Below are positions 52,541 through 61,127 of a DNA stretch of 64,000 nt, in pieces. The stretch's first letter is position 1. Every line of letters starts with the position of its first letter. Location: contig JAVJPW010000006.1 of the NCBI GenBank assembly GCA_040217575.1, positions 434,001 to 498,000 on the forward strand. The letters run 5' to 3'. Made by a program: the position numbers and the translations under genes. Source of the DNA: Pacificispira sp040217575. Its GTDB lineage: Bacteria > Pseudomonadota > Alphaproteobacteria > UBA8366 > Aestuariispiraceae. The notes below the pieces were generated by a model. The model saw only the letters and a program-made list of their open reading frames with translations, had not been told where the DNA came from and did no database searches.

Positions 52541-53275
52541 ATGTCTGCTGAGGCACTTGACCGCCGGTCTCCGGTTCCATTGTTTCTGCAAATTCGCCAA
52601 ACATTGTTGGGCGAAGTGCGTCATTGGTCGGATCCCAGCGAACGGTTTCACACCGATGAAGCCCTTGCAGCGCGGTTCGGCGTTAGCAAGATGACGGTTC
52701 GCAAGGCGATTGACGACTTGGTGGACGCCGGTCTGCTTTCCCGCCGTCGTGGAAGCGGTACTTTTGTTACCGACCGGGCCTATGTTGAGCAATTGTCTCC
52801 CAGCCTTGACGTTGCGCGGCAATATTTTGAAAAGGGCGAAAATCCGACAGTTCAAATTTTGGGTTTCACTGAACGCCCCGCTTCGATTGAGGAAGAGCGG
52901 CTGCTGAAGTGCCCTCGTGTCGTATCGCTTCAACGTGTCCGAATGGTTCGCGGTGTGCCGCTTGCATTGGATGAACGCACACTATGTGCGGAAACAGCAA
53001 AAAATGCGGGTCTCACGAAATCCACTGCAGGGGGAGACATTGCAGCCAGACTGAAGGAAGTGTGCGTCCTTGACCGCGCACGCTGGGATTTGCGTGCCCT
53101 ACCCGCAGACAAGGAAATTGCGATCCATTTGTGCCTTAGCTTGGGCGACCCTGTTCTGGAACGCGCTATGACGTACTTCACCGCCGACAATGAAGCGGTT
53201 TTGTTCGGTCGAACGCTTCATCGGGGCGACATTGTTTCCTGTTCGGTTGAACTGCCGTTAGACAGGTCCGCTTAG
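52541..53275 (+). CDS. GntR family transcriptional regulator (HutC/UTRA type)
   Basis: A 244-residue regulator. SPVPLFLQIRQTLLGEV leads into the winged helix DEALAARFGVSKMTVRKAIDDLVDAGLLSRRRGSGTFV. The C-terminal UTRA ligand domain shows the usual strand pattern, with VVSLQRVRMVRGVPLALDERTL and GDPVLERAMTYFTADNEAVLFGRTLHRGDIV. The perfect palindrome upstream is its probable operator, with autoregulation and control of the divergent diiron gene. Ligand unknown. Confidence 0.88.
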   Translation: MSAEALDRRSPVPLFLQIRQTLLGEVRHWSDPSERFHTDEALAARFGVSKMTVRKAIDDLVDAGLLSRRRGSGTFVTDRAYVEQLSPSLDVARQYFEKGENPTVQILGFTERPASIEEERLLKCPRVVSLQRVRMVRGVPLALDERTLCAETAKNAGLTKSTAGGDIAARLKEVCVLDRARWDLRALPADKEIAIHLCLSLGDPVLERAMTYFTADNEAVLFGRTLHRGDIVSCSVELPLDRSA

Positions 53276-53424
53276 TTCCAAGGACGCTCACACAATAAAA
53301 AAGTTTTGGCGTTCAGGTGGGCACCGTCGGACCAAATCGGTTCGGGCGATTCATCTGAAAATGCCGTCTGCGGCTGCCATGGACCGCAGTCATTCGGAAT
53401 TACGAACCATTCGGGATTATGCAT
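53272..53424 (-). CDS. Possible small protein or gene remnant
   Basis: A 50-residue frame (from ATG 53424) ends by overlapping the GntR stop in the opposite direction. It reads as plausible protein, rich in W, P and D (WFVIPNDCGPWQPQ), and its codons resemble real genes. The frame stays open another 34 residues upstream without a good ribosome site, so it may be the tail of a decayed gene. The rest of 53276-53524 is the leader of the PLP-enzyme operon. Confidence 0.3.
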   Translation of the reverse strand: MHNPEWFVIPNDCGPWQPQTAFSDESPEPIWSDGAHLNAKTFLLCERPWN

Positions 53425-53524
53425 CGTGTCGCCCTGATACTTGAAGTGGGCTTCATCTATTTCCGATGCAATCCCAATAGGGGCGCTGGTTAAGTGAGTG
53501 ACTATTGTCGACAGCGAGGACCCC

Positions 53525-54982
53525 ATGCATTTGCACGAATGGTATCAAGGTATCTTTGAAAAAACCGCAGAAATCCAGGCCGAGGCAAAGTCCTTCATGG
53601 AAACAGAAGGGCTGATGGAATTCGCGGGTAAGACAGGAACCTACCAAGGGTCGTCCGGATGTCCGGCACGACTGCCGAACTATGTCCTGGACCCGATCAT
53701 AGACGCCAACCGTCTGGACGTACTCCCGGCAGTCGAGATTGCCGACCAGATGCGCATCCTGGTCAAGGATATATACGGAGACGACTACGACGTATGCGTG
53801 ACCAACACGGCGGAGGCTTCACTGAGGGTTGCCTTCGAATCACTGGTAGCCCCGCCAACCATGCGGAAGGGGGATCAGTACCGCACGCGCTCGCTTCAGA
53901 TATACGGTGAAGACGCGGAATGGGGCGGAGGATACGGTCGTGCTTTTCCTCCGAAGTACCGGCACTTCGCCATGGACCGAACCGTTTCGGGTGGTGAACT
54001 TGGGATTGACGCGAAGAGTCTGAATAATCTGGACACGCTTTTCGTCAGGGCTCCGGGTGTGCGTTACGAGATTCACGGCGTTCGCCAGAACACCGTCGCC
54101 CTGATGAAGGGGCTTGATGTCGCTGAGACCATGCGTTCGCTCGAACGCGCCGCAGAACGACACGCGACGATGCTCTCCGCCGTTCATGCCGTTGGATATG
54201 ACACCCCGGGCTGGGGATTCGGAGAGAAGGACGCCAACGGCGTTCCTGAACTCATGAAGAAAATGGGCGTACTCGCGCGGGACTTCGATGTGCCATACAT
54301 CCTGGACTGTGCGACATGCCTTCCTGTTGTCGGCATAGATCCGCGCGACGTCGACGCGGACATTATGATCTACTCCATGGATAAGGCCGGAAGGTCGCCA
54401 ATCGGTGGTTTGATGATCGGTAAGTCCGAACCAATGAATGTCATACGCAAGGCGATGGGATGGATTGGGCCGCGTTCCGGCGGCGTCTCTTCCTATTCCA
54501 AGGGGGTTTTCTCGATGCATGATCCCGGGCGGGACAGCCTTGTTGGCATGTACGCCTTCCTGAAGGCCATGGTCGAGACACCCCGCAAGGTCACCGATCC
54601 CGTGGATGGAATGCACAAGATTCTCATGGAAGAATTGAAAGCCTTTCCCAACAAGGAAATTAGCAGCAAGTTCATCGTAACCAAGAGTTATCACATGGGT
54701 GGTTTGGAATTGAATTACGCCGGAACTTGGGATGCCGGCGCACGCGGCATCCCGCTCTTCAATCTTGAAGATATGTACTGCGGTGCCAACACGATCGACA
54801 GCGCTCTCATTGCCATGGGCCAGGCGGGCGCGACGATCTACGGTGGCAACGTGCTGATCGGACCGGGTTTGGGCTTGATCGACCAAAACGGCGATCTTCG
54901 ACCGGAGGCGACCCGGGCCACGTTCAAGGGGCTCGTGAAGGCGATCGAGATCACCGCGCGTCATGCCGGGTTGTTCAAATGA
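53525..54982 (+). CDS. PLP-dependent fold-type I enzyme of unknown function
   Basis: A 485-residue protein with the layout of aminotransferase class V-like enzymes. A substrate loop near GTYQGSSGCPARLPNY is followed by VTNTAEASLRVAFESL, then PYILDCATCLPVVGIDPRDVDADIM (Asp for the pyridine ring) and the probable Schiff-base lysine K287 in IYSMDKAGR. It may be a lyase, decarboxylase or aminotransferase; the sequence does not decide. The ATG at 53525 follows GAGGACCCC. It leads a tightly coupled operon with ornithine-cyclodeaminase-like, aminotransferase and ABC ATPase genes. Confidence 0.65.
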   Translation: MHLHEWYQGIFEKTAEIQAEAKSFMETEGLMEFAGKTGTYQGSSGCPARLPNYVLDPIIDANRLDVLPAVEIADQMRILVKDIYGDDYDVCVTNTAEASLRVAFESLVAPPTMRKGDQYRTRSLQIYGEDAEWGGGYGRAFPPKYRHFAMDRTVSGGELGIDAKSLNNLDTLFVRAPGVRYEIHGVRQNTVALMKGLDVAETMRSLERAAERHATMLSAVHAVGYDTPGWGFGEKDANGVPELMKKMGVLARDFDVPYILDCATCLPVVGIDPRDVDADIMIYSMDKAGRSPIGGLMIGKSEPMNVIRKAMGWIGPRSGGVSSYSKGVFSMHDPGRDSLVGMYAFLKAMVETPRKVTDPVDGMHKILMEELKAFPNKEISSKFIVTKSYHMGGLELNYAGTWDAGARGIPLFNLEDMYCGANTIDSALIAMGQAGATIYGGNVLIGPGLGLIDQNGDLRPEATRATFKGLVKAIEITARHAGLFK

Positions 54983-55932
54983 CCCGGGTATACACGTTAG
55001 CGGAAATCCAGCGGGTCCTCCCAAATATCGACGTCGTTGCGGCCGTCCGCGAAGGGTTCATTTCCTATTCGCTGGGAAAGGTCGATGTGCCTCCGGTCGG
55101 CGAGTTGCTGTTTCCCGATGACGATGGCGAAATGCACATCAAATACGGAGCCATTAGAGGCGACGACGTATTCGTGGTGAAGATCGCGACCGGATTCTTC
55201 GGCAATTCGACGCGCGGTCTGCCCCCGTTTGGCGGCTGTATGCTGGTCCTGTCCAGTAAGACAGGCATGGTGCTTTCCGTGTTGTTGGAAGAAGGTGAAT
55301 TGACCAATCACCGGACAGCGGCGGCCGGGGCAGTAGCTGCGGCGGCGATGCTTCCCAGTCATCTGGATCGAATAGGGATTGTCGGTACCGGTGTGCAGGC
55401 ACGTCAGCAGGCTGATTATCTTCGGCGTGTCACGAAATGCCGTGCTCTTTCCGTTTGGGGACGATCGGCGGAAAATGCCAATGCGGCGGCACGGGATATC
55501 GCCGCCATGGGCTTTCAAACAGACGTCGCGGATAGTTTGGAGTCACTATGCCGTGGCTGTCGTCTGATCGTGACAACAACGCCCAGCACAACCCCGCTTC
55601 TCTCGGCGGAGTTGGTGCAACCGGGCACGCATATTACCGCGATGGGGTCCGATACCGAGCACAAGCAGGAGCTTTCTCCTGAGCTGTTGGCCAAGGCCGA
55701 TCTCGTCGTCTCGGACAGCATCGCGCAATCCCAGGAACGTGGCGAAGTGTTCCAGGCACGGCGTGCGGGCGCAATTTCGGACGCGGACGTGGTCGAGCTT
55801 GGGACGGTATTACAGGATCCTGGGCACGGTCGCACATCGGATCATCAGATTACGATCGCGGATCTGACAGGTGTCGCTGTACAAGACATCGCGATCGCGA
55901 AGGCCGTTCTGACCTATCTGGAGCATGCATGA
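54979..55932 (+). CDS. Ornithine cyclodeaminase / mu-crystallin family protein
   Basis: A 317-residue NAD(P)-binding enzyme. The fold shows the N-terminal substrate part (VPPVGELLFPDDDGEMHIKYG and VVKIATGFFGNSTRGLPPFGG) and a Rossmann domain with GIVGTGVQARQQADYLRRV. LIVTTTPSTTPLLSAELVQPGTHITAMGSD is typical of the family, which includes ornithine cyclodeaminase, ketimine reductases and alanine dehydrogenases. Start and stop both overlap neighbours (ATGA), so dosage is tied to the PLP enzymes. A role in imine reduction or cyclisation in this pathway is likely but unproved. Confidence 0.85.
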   Translation: MTRVYTLAEIQRVLPNIDVVAAVREGFISYSLGKVDVPPVGELLFPDDDGEMHIKYGAIRGDDVFVVKIATGFFGNSTRGLPPFGGCMLVLSSKTGMVLSVLLEEGELTNHRTAAAGAVAAAAMLPSHLDRIGIVGTGVQARQQADYLRRVTKCRALSVWGRSAENANAAARDIAAMGFQTDVADSLESLCRGCRLIVTTTPSTTPLLSAELVQPGTHITAMGSDTEHKQELSPELLAKADLVVSDSIAQSQERGEVFQARRAGAISDADVVELGTVLQDPGHGRTSDHQITIADLTGVAVQDIAIAKAVLTYLEHA

Positions 55933-57032
55933 TGGAATTCCCGATATTTCAACTAGAGCGAAGCCAGACGCTGTATGAGAACAGCGTGGAGATCAATCTC
56001 ACCGAAAGCGGCGTTCATCCGGCTTGTGTCGGTGATCTGGTGGATAACGATCTCGGTGAACTCCTGTCGCTGCAGCTGGGTTATGGGTATACGGACGGCA
56101 CGCCGGCTCTTCGCCAGGCGATCGCGGATTGGCACCCCGGCGCCGCGCCTGAAAATGTCCTCGTGGCCAATGGGACATCAGAAGCCAATCTACTGGCCCT
56201 GTTGTCGGTCGCGAAACCGGGCGGGCACATTGTGGTTATAACCCCGAATTTCATGCAGCTCGATGGAATGGCCCGGGCATTGGGGGTGGAGGTCGCAACC
56301 GTGGCCTTACGACCCGAAAACAATTGGCAACCGGATCCGGACGCGGTGCGGGCCGCAGTTCGACCCGACACATGCCTTATTACACTTTGCGATCCAAACA
56401 ACCCGACCGGTGTCGCAATGACGCCAAATTCACGCGGTTCGTTGGTCGATGTAGCTGAAGAGGCTGGTGTTTGGCTTCTGATCGATGAAATCTATCGCGG
56501 CTCGGAAATTGACGATTTGCCGGCCGCTACTGCTTGGGGGCTTGGCGACAAGGTCATCGTAACGGGAGGCCTTGCGAAATCCTTTGGCTGTCCGGGGCTT
56601 CGCATGGGCTGGTGTATCGCGCCGAGCGAACTGGTGTCACGCATGCATGAGCGCCAGGATTATACCACCATCGGTACCGGAGCACTGGCGCAGTACCTCG
56701 CACGGCGGTGCCTTGTCCAACCGCTCCGTGACAAGCTTTTGCAACGGGGCCGGAACATCCTGCGTCAAGGACGTGAGCAAGTTGCCGAATGGGTGTCGGG
56801 AATGCCGGGTTGGTCCTGGGTGAAGCCCGATGCCAGCGGAATGGCATTTTTGAGCTATCCAATGGATGTTCCTTCCGATGTTTGGTGCGCGAACCTGCGC
56901 AAGGATACCGGCGTTTTCGTGTGCGCCGGCGCGTGGTTCGGCATTGAGGGGCACATCAGATTGGGGTTCGGTGTCGAAAGCGATCATCTCCGAACGGGAC
57001 TGGCGCGCATCTCAGAATATGCCGCGCGATAG
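55929..57032 (+). CDS. Class I/II pyridoxal-phosphate aminotransferase
   Basis: A 367-residue fold-type I aminotransferase. VANGTSEANLLALLSVAKPG binds PLP phosphate, CDPNNPTGVAM holds the conserved Asn-Pro-x-Gly, LLIDEIYRG has the Asp and Tyr, and the Schiff-base lysine lies in TGGLAKSFGCPGLRMGW. LGFGVESDHLRTGLARI with the substrate-carboxylate Arg closes it. It overlaps the gene before it and nearly touches the ABC ATPase gene. Amino donor and acceptor are unknown. Confidence 0.88.
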   Translation: MMEFPIFQLERSQTLYENSVEINLTESGVHPACVGDLVDNDLGELLSLQLGYGYTDGTPALRQAIADWHPGAAPENVLVANGTSEANLLALLSVAKPGGHIVVITPNFMQLDGMARALGVEVATVALRPENNWQPDPDAVRAAVRPDTCLITLCDPNNPTGVAMTPNSRGSLVDVAEEAGVWLLIDEIYRGSEIDDLPAATAWGLGDKVIVTGGLAKSFGCPGLRMGWCIAPSELVSRMHERQDYTTIGTGALAQYLARRCLVQPLRDKLLQRGRNILRQGREQVAEWVSGMPGWSWVKPDASGMAFLSYPMDVPSDVWCANLRKDTGVFVCAGAWFGIEGHIRLGFGVESDHLRTGLARISEYAAR

Positions 57033-57033
57033 A

Positions 57034-57780
57034 ATGTCGAGGCGCGAGCCCGCCATCGAGATCGCGGATCTCTCTGTGCGCCTCGGTGATTTCAACGTTC
57101 TAAGAGGAGTTGATCTTACCATTCAGCCTGGGGAGCGGGTTGTCATTATCGGGCCTTCCGGATCGGGTAAGACAAGCCTTGTCCGGGCGCTCGCGGGACT
57201 TGTTCCGATTGCATCGGGACAGTATCGCGCATTCGGTCAGAACATTGTTGACCATCGCGATTGGCGTGTTCTGCGCAGGCGCATGGGCATGATTTTTCAG
57301 AACTTCAATCTTTGGGAAATGCGCACGGTCCTGGATAACGTAACGCTGGCAGAATCACGTCTCAGGGGCGTATCGCGGAAGTCTCTTGCGGACGAGGCAC
57401 TGGAGACGCTGCGGAGCGTAAATTGCGAGGAACTCGCCAATCGCTATCCTTTTCAGATCTCCGGAGGGCAGAAGCAACGCGTGGCGATTGCTCGCGCCCT
57501 TATCGGCAGTCCTGACCTGATGCTCCTTGACGAACCGACTGCATCTTTAGACCCGGAGAGTGTCCGCGGAATCATAGATTTGCTTCTTGGGATCGCCAAC
57601 AAGGGCACCGAAATGACCATGGTGTGCGTCAGCCACGAACTCGGTTTCGCGCGCAGGCTTGCCGATCGCCTAGTCTTCATGATGAACGGGGAGATTTGCG
57701 AGACGGGACCGGCGGAGCAACTTTTCACCGACCCTCAGACACCGGAGTTGCGGCGTTTTCTGACGACCGTAACCTTCTAA
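57034..57780 (+). CDS. Amino acid ABC transporter ATP-binding protein
   Basis: A 248-residue GlnQ/HisP-type ATPase. Walker A is IIGPSGSGKTSLVRALAGL, the Q-loop MIFQNFNLW, the signature SGGQKQRVAIARAL, Walker B LMLLDEPTASLD, and the switch His in VSHELGFARRLADR. It powers the two permeases encoded on the opposite strand, whose operon converges with this one; the stop codons overlap by 4 bases. The start at 57034 is one base after the aminotransferase stop; an in-frame ATG at 57019 is the alternative. Confidence 0.9.
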   Translation: MSRREPAIEIADLSVRLGDFNVLRGVDLTIQPGERVVIIGPSGSGKTSLVRALAGLVPIASGQYRAFGQNIVDHRDWRVLRRRMGMIFQNFNLWEMRTVLDNVTLAESRLRGVSRKSLADEALETLRSVNCEELANRYPFQISGGQKQRVAIARALIGSPDLMLLDEPTASLDPESVRGIIDLLLGIANKGTEMTMVCVSHELGFARRLADRLVFMMNGEICETGPAEQLFTDPQTPELRRFLTTVTF

Positions 57781-58472
57781 CGTCGGAACCGTAGCTCCGG
57801 AGAGAGCCTGCGCTCCGTCCACCAGATCGCAAGATTCAGACAATAGATCGCGATCAGGTAAATCAGCGCCGCCGCCAGGAGAGGCGTAAACGGGTCAAAG
57901 GTCCGGAAATAGATGTTGTTCGCTGACCGCATCAGTTCCGAAATCGTGACAAGGCTGGCGATCGAGGTGCCCTTGATCACGAACACGACTTCGTTCCCGT
58001 AGTTTCGAAGCCCAAGTCGCGCGGCGTTCGGTGCAATGATGAATCGAACGATATCCACGCGTGACAATCCGGCGACTTCCGCCGCTTCCACCTCTCCACG
58101 CGGTACGGCGCGCAGGGCGCCCGCGATGACTTCGGACAGGTATCCGGCGGAGTTCAGCGATAACGCGACCACCGCACAAAAATACGGATCGCGAAAGAAA
58201 GTCCATAAAACCGTTTCTCGTATAATGGGGAGTTCGGGCAGACCGAAATATACGAGAAAGAGCAGGACGAGAAGCGGCGCGCCCCGGAAAAAAAAGACGA
58301 ACATCCATGCGAAAATCCGAAGCGGATGGTATTTCGACAGACGGCACGCCGCGACGGGAATGGCGAGGAGCATACCGAAAACCAGGGTCATCCCGGTCAA
58401 CCAGGCTGTCCGCCCCGCCCCTTCGATCAGAAGCGGAAAATAGCGTTGAAGGGTCTCGAAATCCATCAGCAT
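57777..58472 (-). CDS. Amino acid ABC transporter permease (HisM-like)
   Basis: A 231-residue inner-membrane protein with five predicted helices. FFFRGAPLLVLLFLVYFGLPEL is the family's conserved first half. EVIAGALRAVPRGEVEAAEVAGLSRVDIVRFIIAPNAARLGLRNYGNEVVFVIKGTSIAS is the EAA coupling loop and following helix that binds the ATPase. It sits 7 bases downstream of the other permease gene. Together with the ATPase and binding protein it forms a polar amino acid importer. Confidence 0.9.
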   Translation of the reverse strand: MLMDFETLQRYFPLLIEGAGRTAWLTGMTLVFGMLLAIPVAACRLSKYHPLRIFAWMFVFFFRGAPLLVLLFLVYFGLPELPIIRETVLWTFFRDPYFCAVVALSLNSAGYLSEVIAGALRAVPRGEVEAAEVAGLSRVDIVRFIIAPNAARLGLRNYGNEVVFVIKGTSIASLVTISELMRSANNIYFRTFDPFTPLLAAALIYLIAIYCLNLAIWWTERRLSPELRFRR

Positions 58473-58479
58473 TTAAGTG

Positions 58480-59190
58480 CTAACCCGCGTCTGGAAGATG
58501 TCTGAAAAGCCGGCGTTTTCCGTTTTCCTGAAGCACCATCGAAAGCGCCGAAACGCATAGATAGATCGCGAGCGCCACGAAAAAGAACAGGAAATACGCC
58601 TTGGTATTTTCGCCTGCGGTGCTTGCCTGACCGATAAGGTCCGGGAGGCCGATCGCGGAGACAAGCGGCGTGTTTTTGATCATTACCATCCAAAGGTTCA
58701 TCAACCCTGGAAACGCGAACCTCAGGGCTACGGGCAGTGTGACCTTGAAGAACGCGACACGACGGGAAAGGCCTAGTGCCGAAGCCGCTTCAATTAGTCC
58801 GGTCGGCACCGATCTCAGGGCCCCTATGAACACTTCGGCCGAATAGGCCGCGTGCACCATCGACAACGCGACCACGCCGGCAGTGAACGTGTTAAGAGAG
58901 ACGGTGATTTCCAAACCGAAGAGTTTCAGAAGGTTTGTCAGGGCGATGCTGGCCCCGAAGTAAACAAGGAACAGGACAAGAAGCTCCGGTACGGATCGAA
59001 AAATGACACCGTAGCCTCCGGTAACCGCACGGAGGAGACGGTTGCCGCCAATCCCAACCACCGCGAGCCCCAGACCGATCAGGGTGCCTATCAAGTAGGA
59101 GGTGATGGCGAGGGCGATCGTGATCAGAAAGCCTAAGGCCAGCTCATCACCCCAACCATCATCTCCGAAGGCAAGTAACGCCGTTTCCAT
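58480..59190 (-). CDS. Amino acid ABC transporter permease (HisQ-like)
   Basis: A 236-residue membrane protein paralogous to its neighbour. GYGVIFRSVPELLVLFLVYFG and EVFIGALRSVPTGLIEAASALGLSRRVAFFKVTLPVALRFAFPGLMNLWMVMIKNTPL carry the conserved EAA loop. It would pair with the HisM-like permease as a heterodimer. It lies 51 bases after the binding-protein gene on the same strand. Confidence 0.9.
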   Translation of the reverse strand: METALLAFGDDGWGDELALGFLITIALAITSYLIGTLIGLGLAVVGIGGNRLLRAVTGGYGVIFRSVPELLVLFLVYFGASIALTNLLKLFGLEITVSLNTFTAGVVALSMVHAAYSAEVFIGALRSVPTGLIEAASALGLSRRVAFFKVTLPVALRFAFPGLMNLWMVMIKNTPLVSAIGLPDLIGQASTAGENTKAYFLFFFVALAIYLCVSALSMVLQENGKRRLFRHLPDAG

Positions 59191-59241
59191 TGTTTTTCAG
59201 CGAACGCCGCGAGGCGGGGCGTCTCCGCCCCGGGTCGCAAC

Positions 59242-60018
59242 TTAATCCCAGAATTGATCCGCCCGAATGTTGGTGCCTTCTGGCAGCCACTTCGCTTGAA
59301 TCTCGTCGAAAGTTCCGTCTTCGTAAAGAGCGCGCAACGCGCGGTTGACCTCTTCGCGCAGATCATCGTCGTCCTGCCGGAACATTGCACCGGCGCCCTG
59401 TTCGCCGAACTCTTCCAGACCGATGTAGTCGCCGACCATGCCATAACCGTCCCCTTCATCGGAAGAGGTCCAAACGAGGCCCGCGAGTTGTTCAACGAAC
59501 ATCAAGTCGATGCGGCCGTTCTTAAGGTCCGCACCCATTTGGTCGATGTTCTCATACTGACGGATGGAAATGCCCTCGAAGTTTTCCTCCGCGTAACTCT
59601 GCTGGGTGGAGCCCCCGTACACGCCGATAACCATTCCATCGAGGTTGCTGGGGGGCGAAAGCCCTGCGTCTTCGGCACCGAAGAAGGCCGTTGGCGTCGC
59701 ATAATAGGCAAGGGAGAAGTCTGCCACTTCGGCTCTTTCCGGCTTGATGCTCATCGACGAAAAGATGATGTCGAACTTGTTCGCCAGCAGAGCGGCGATC
59801 GCGCCGTCGAAATCCTGTTTGACCCAGGTACAGTTCCACTCCAGGTACTCACACACCGCGTTTCCAAGATCGATCTCGAAACCGGTGTAGCTGCCGTCTG
59901 CCTCGGTCTGTGAGAACGGAGGGAAGCTGGCCTCGGTAGCCATTGTCACGTCTCGGGCAGCGGCTGCCTGAGACAGGAGAAAAGATGCGGCGAACGCTGT
60001 AGCTAAAATATACTTCAT
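59242..60018 (-). CDS. Amino acid ABC transporter substrate-binding protein
   Basis: A 258-residue exported receptor of the HisJ/LAO family. A signal peptide of about 21 residues ends in AAAARD. The mature chain has TMATEASFPPFSQTEADGSYTGFEIDL, then KFDIIFSSMSIKPERAEVADFSLAYY with the Arg that binds the amino acid carboxylate, and a DLMFVEQLAGLVW hinge segment. DEIQAKWLPEGTNI closes the fold. It supplies the two permeases encoded downstream; its ligand is unknown but should be an amino acid or a close relative. Confidence 0.92.
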   Translation of the reverse strand: MKYILATAFAASFLLSQAAAARDVTMATEASFPPFSQTEADGSYTGFEIDLGNAVCEYLEWNCTWVKQDFDGAIAALLANKFDIIFSSMSIKPERAEVADFSLAYYATPTAFFGAEDAGLSPPSNLDGMVIGVYGGSTQQSYAEENFEGISIRQYENIDQMGADLKNGRIDLMFVEQLAGLVWTSSDEGDGYGMVGDYIGLEEFGEQGAGAMFRQDDDDLREEVNRALRALYEDGTFDEIQAKWLPEGTNIRADQFWD

Positions 60019-60058
60019 ATCGATACCCTCTCATGTCGTGGTGAAAGTCGGTGGTGAA

Positions 60059-61039
60059 TCAAGTCAGTGGTGGGCAGACCATGGCGACAGGTACTGTGGG
60101 GTCGAATGTCGTGGGTATCTGCCACGCGGCAAGCCATCCATCGCAGGACGCTCTTACATCCTCGGTTTCGTGTTCGCGGTGAACCTTTGCGATCAGGTCT
60201 CCCTTTTTCAGGCGCGTGCCAAGCGGTATCCGCGGCTCCAGAAGCCCTGGCCTGTCGACAAGGATACTGTGTTCCGGCGCATCCAATCGCATCAGGAGGG
60301 GTGGCTCCGAAGGGGAGAGGAAATCACGGGGCAGGTTGCCGACATGGGCTAACAGGTTCAGCAAACCTTGCCGCGCGACCGCCATGGTATTCGGGTGGAC
60401 GCGCCCCGCGCCGCCGAGTTCCGATGAAAACGCCTTTGCACCCAGGTTTCGCGCCGCCGCTTCAAGCGTGCCGGCATGGGGCATCTCATCGGTTCCGATG
60501 TCGTCAAAGACGATTCCGAATGGCGCACCAAATATGCGAAGCCATTCCCGCATTTCCAGGTCTTCCCGTGATCCGATCCGGGCCTGCACGTTGCCGCTGG
60601 GCACGAACTCGAAGACTTTGCCGCCTGAGTGAAGATCGATGAGAACGTCAACATTGGGGAGGACGTAACGGAGCATGAAGTCCGCGATACGACCTGTCTT
60701 CGTCTGCAGGCTCGGTGTGACGTATTGCCGGTTGAGATCCAGCTGGTCCACGGCGTCCATCCGGGTGCCCGCGCGGCAGGCACCGGGATTGTGGAATGGC
60801 AAACAAATCACGCGGCCCGTCAGGGGGAGTTGGTCCAGTTTGGCGGCCAACTCGGAAACCGCTATTTGACCTTCAAACTCGTCTCCATGAGTTCCGCCGA
60901 CAACGAGTGTCGTCGGACCAGCCCCTGCGGAGCGGACATAAAACTCAAGGCCCGTCTCATGTTTCAATCTGCCCGTCAGCGGCATTTCTTCGAAAAGACC
61001 GACGGATGAGACATTCCCAGTTTGTAGGTTCTGCAACAT
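60059..61039 (-). CDS. AstE/AspA family zinc deacylase (DoeB-like)
   Basis: A 326-residue member of the succinylglutamate desuccinylase/aspartoacylase family. Zinc ligands are expected in VGGTHGDEFEGQ (His, Glu) and IDLHSGGKVFEFVP (His); LPFHNPGACRAGTRMDAVDQLDLNR is the substrate loop. The sequence is closest in style to DoeB/EutE, which deacetylates N-acetyl-diaminobutyrate in ectoine breakdown. The ectoine hydrolase gene is absent here, so another N-acyl amino acid is likely. It is first in the leftward transporter operon, divergent from lysR. Confidence 0.85.
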   Translation of the reverse strand: MLQNLQTGNVSSVGLFEEMPLTGRLKHETGLEFYVRSAGAGPTTLVVGGTHGDEFEGQIAVSELAAKLDQLPLTGRVICLPFHNPGACRAGTRMDAVDQLDLNRQYVTPSLQTKTGRIADFMLRYVLPNVDVLIDLHSGGKVFEFVPSGNVQARIGSREDLEMREWLRIFGAPFGIVFDDIGTDEMPHAGTLEAAARNLGAKAFSSELGGAGRVHPNTMAVARQGLLNLLAHVGNLPRDFLSPSEPPLLMRLDAPEHSILVDRPGLLEPRIPLGTRLKKGDLIAKVHREHETEDVRASCDGWLAAWQIPTTFDPTVPVAMVCPPLT

Positions 61040-61127
61040 CTCTAAATGATAGCCGAGCGTTCAGGACTCTTGTTTTCCAGGCTTTGGAAGCTTACTTCAC
61101 GTTTCCCGAAGCAATTGAGGTGCGGCA

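Noticed and set aside
60059..61039. Ectoine degradation cluster
   Set aside because: Only a DoeB-like deacylase is present. Ectoine hydrolase (DoeA) and the usual DoeC/DoeD order are missing, so the substrate is probably different.
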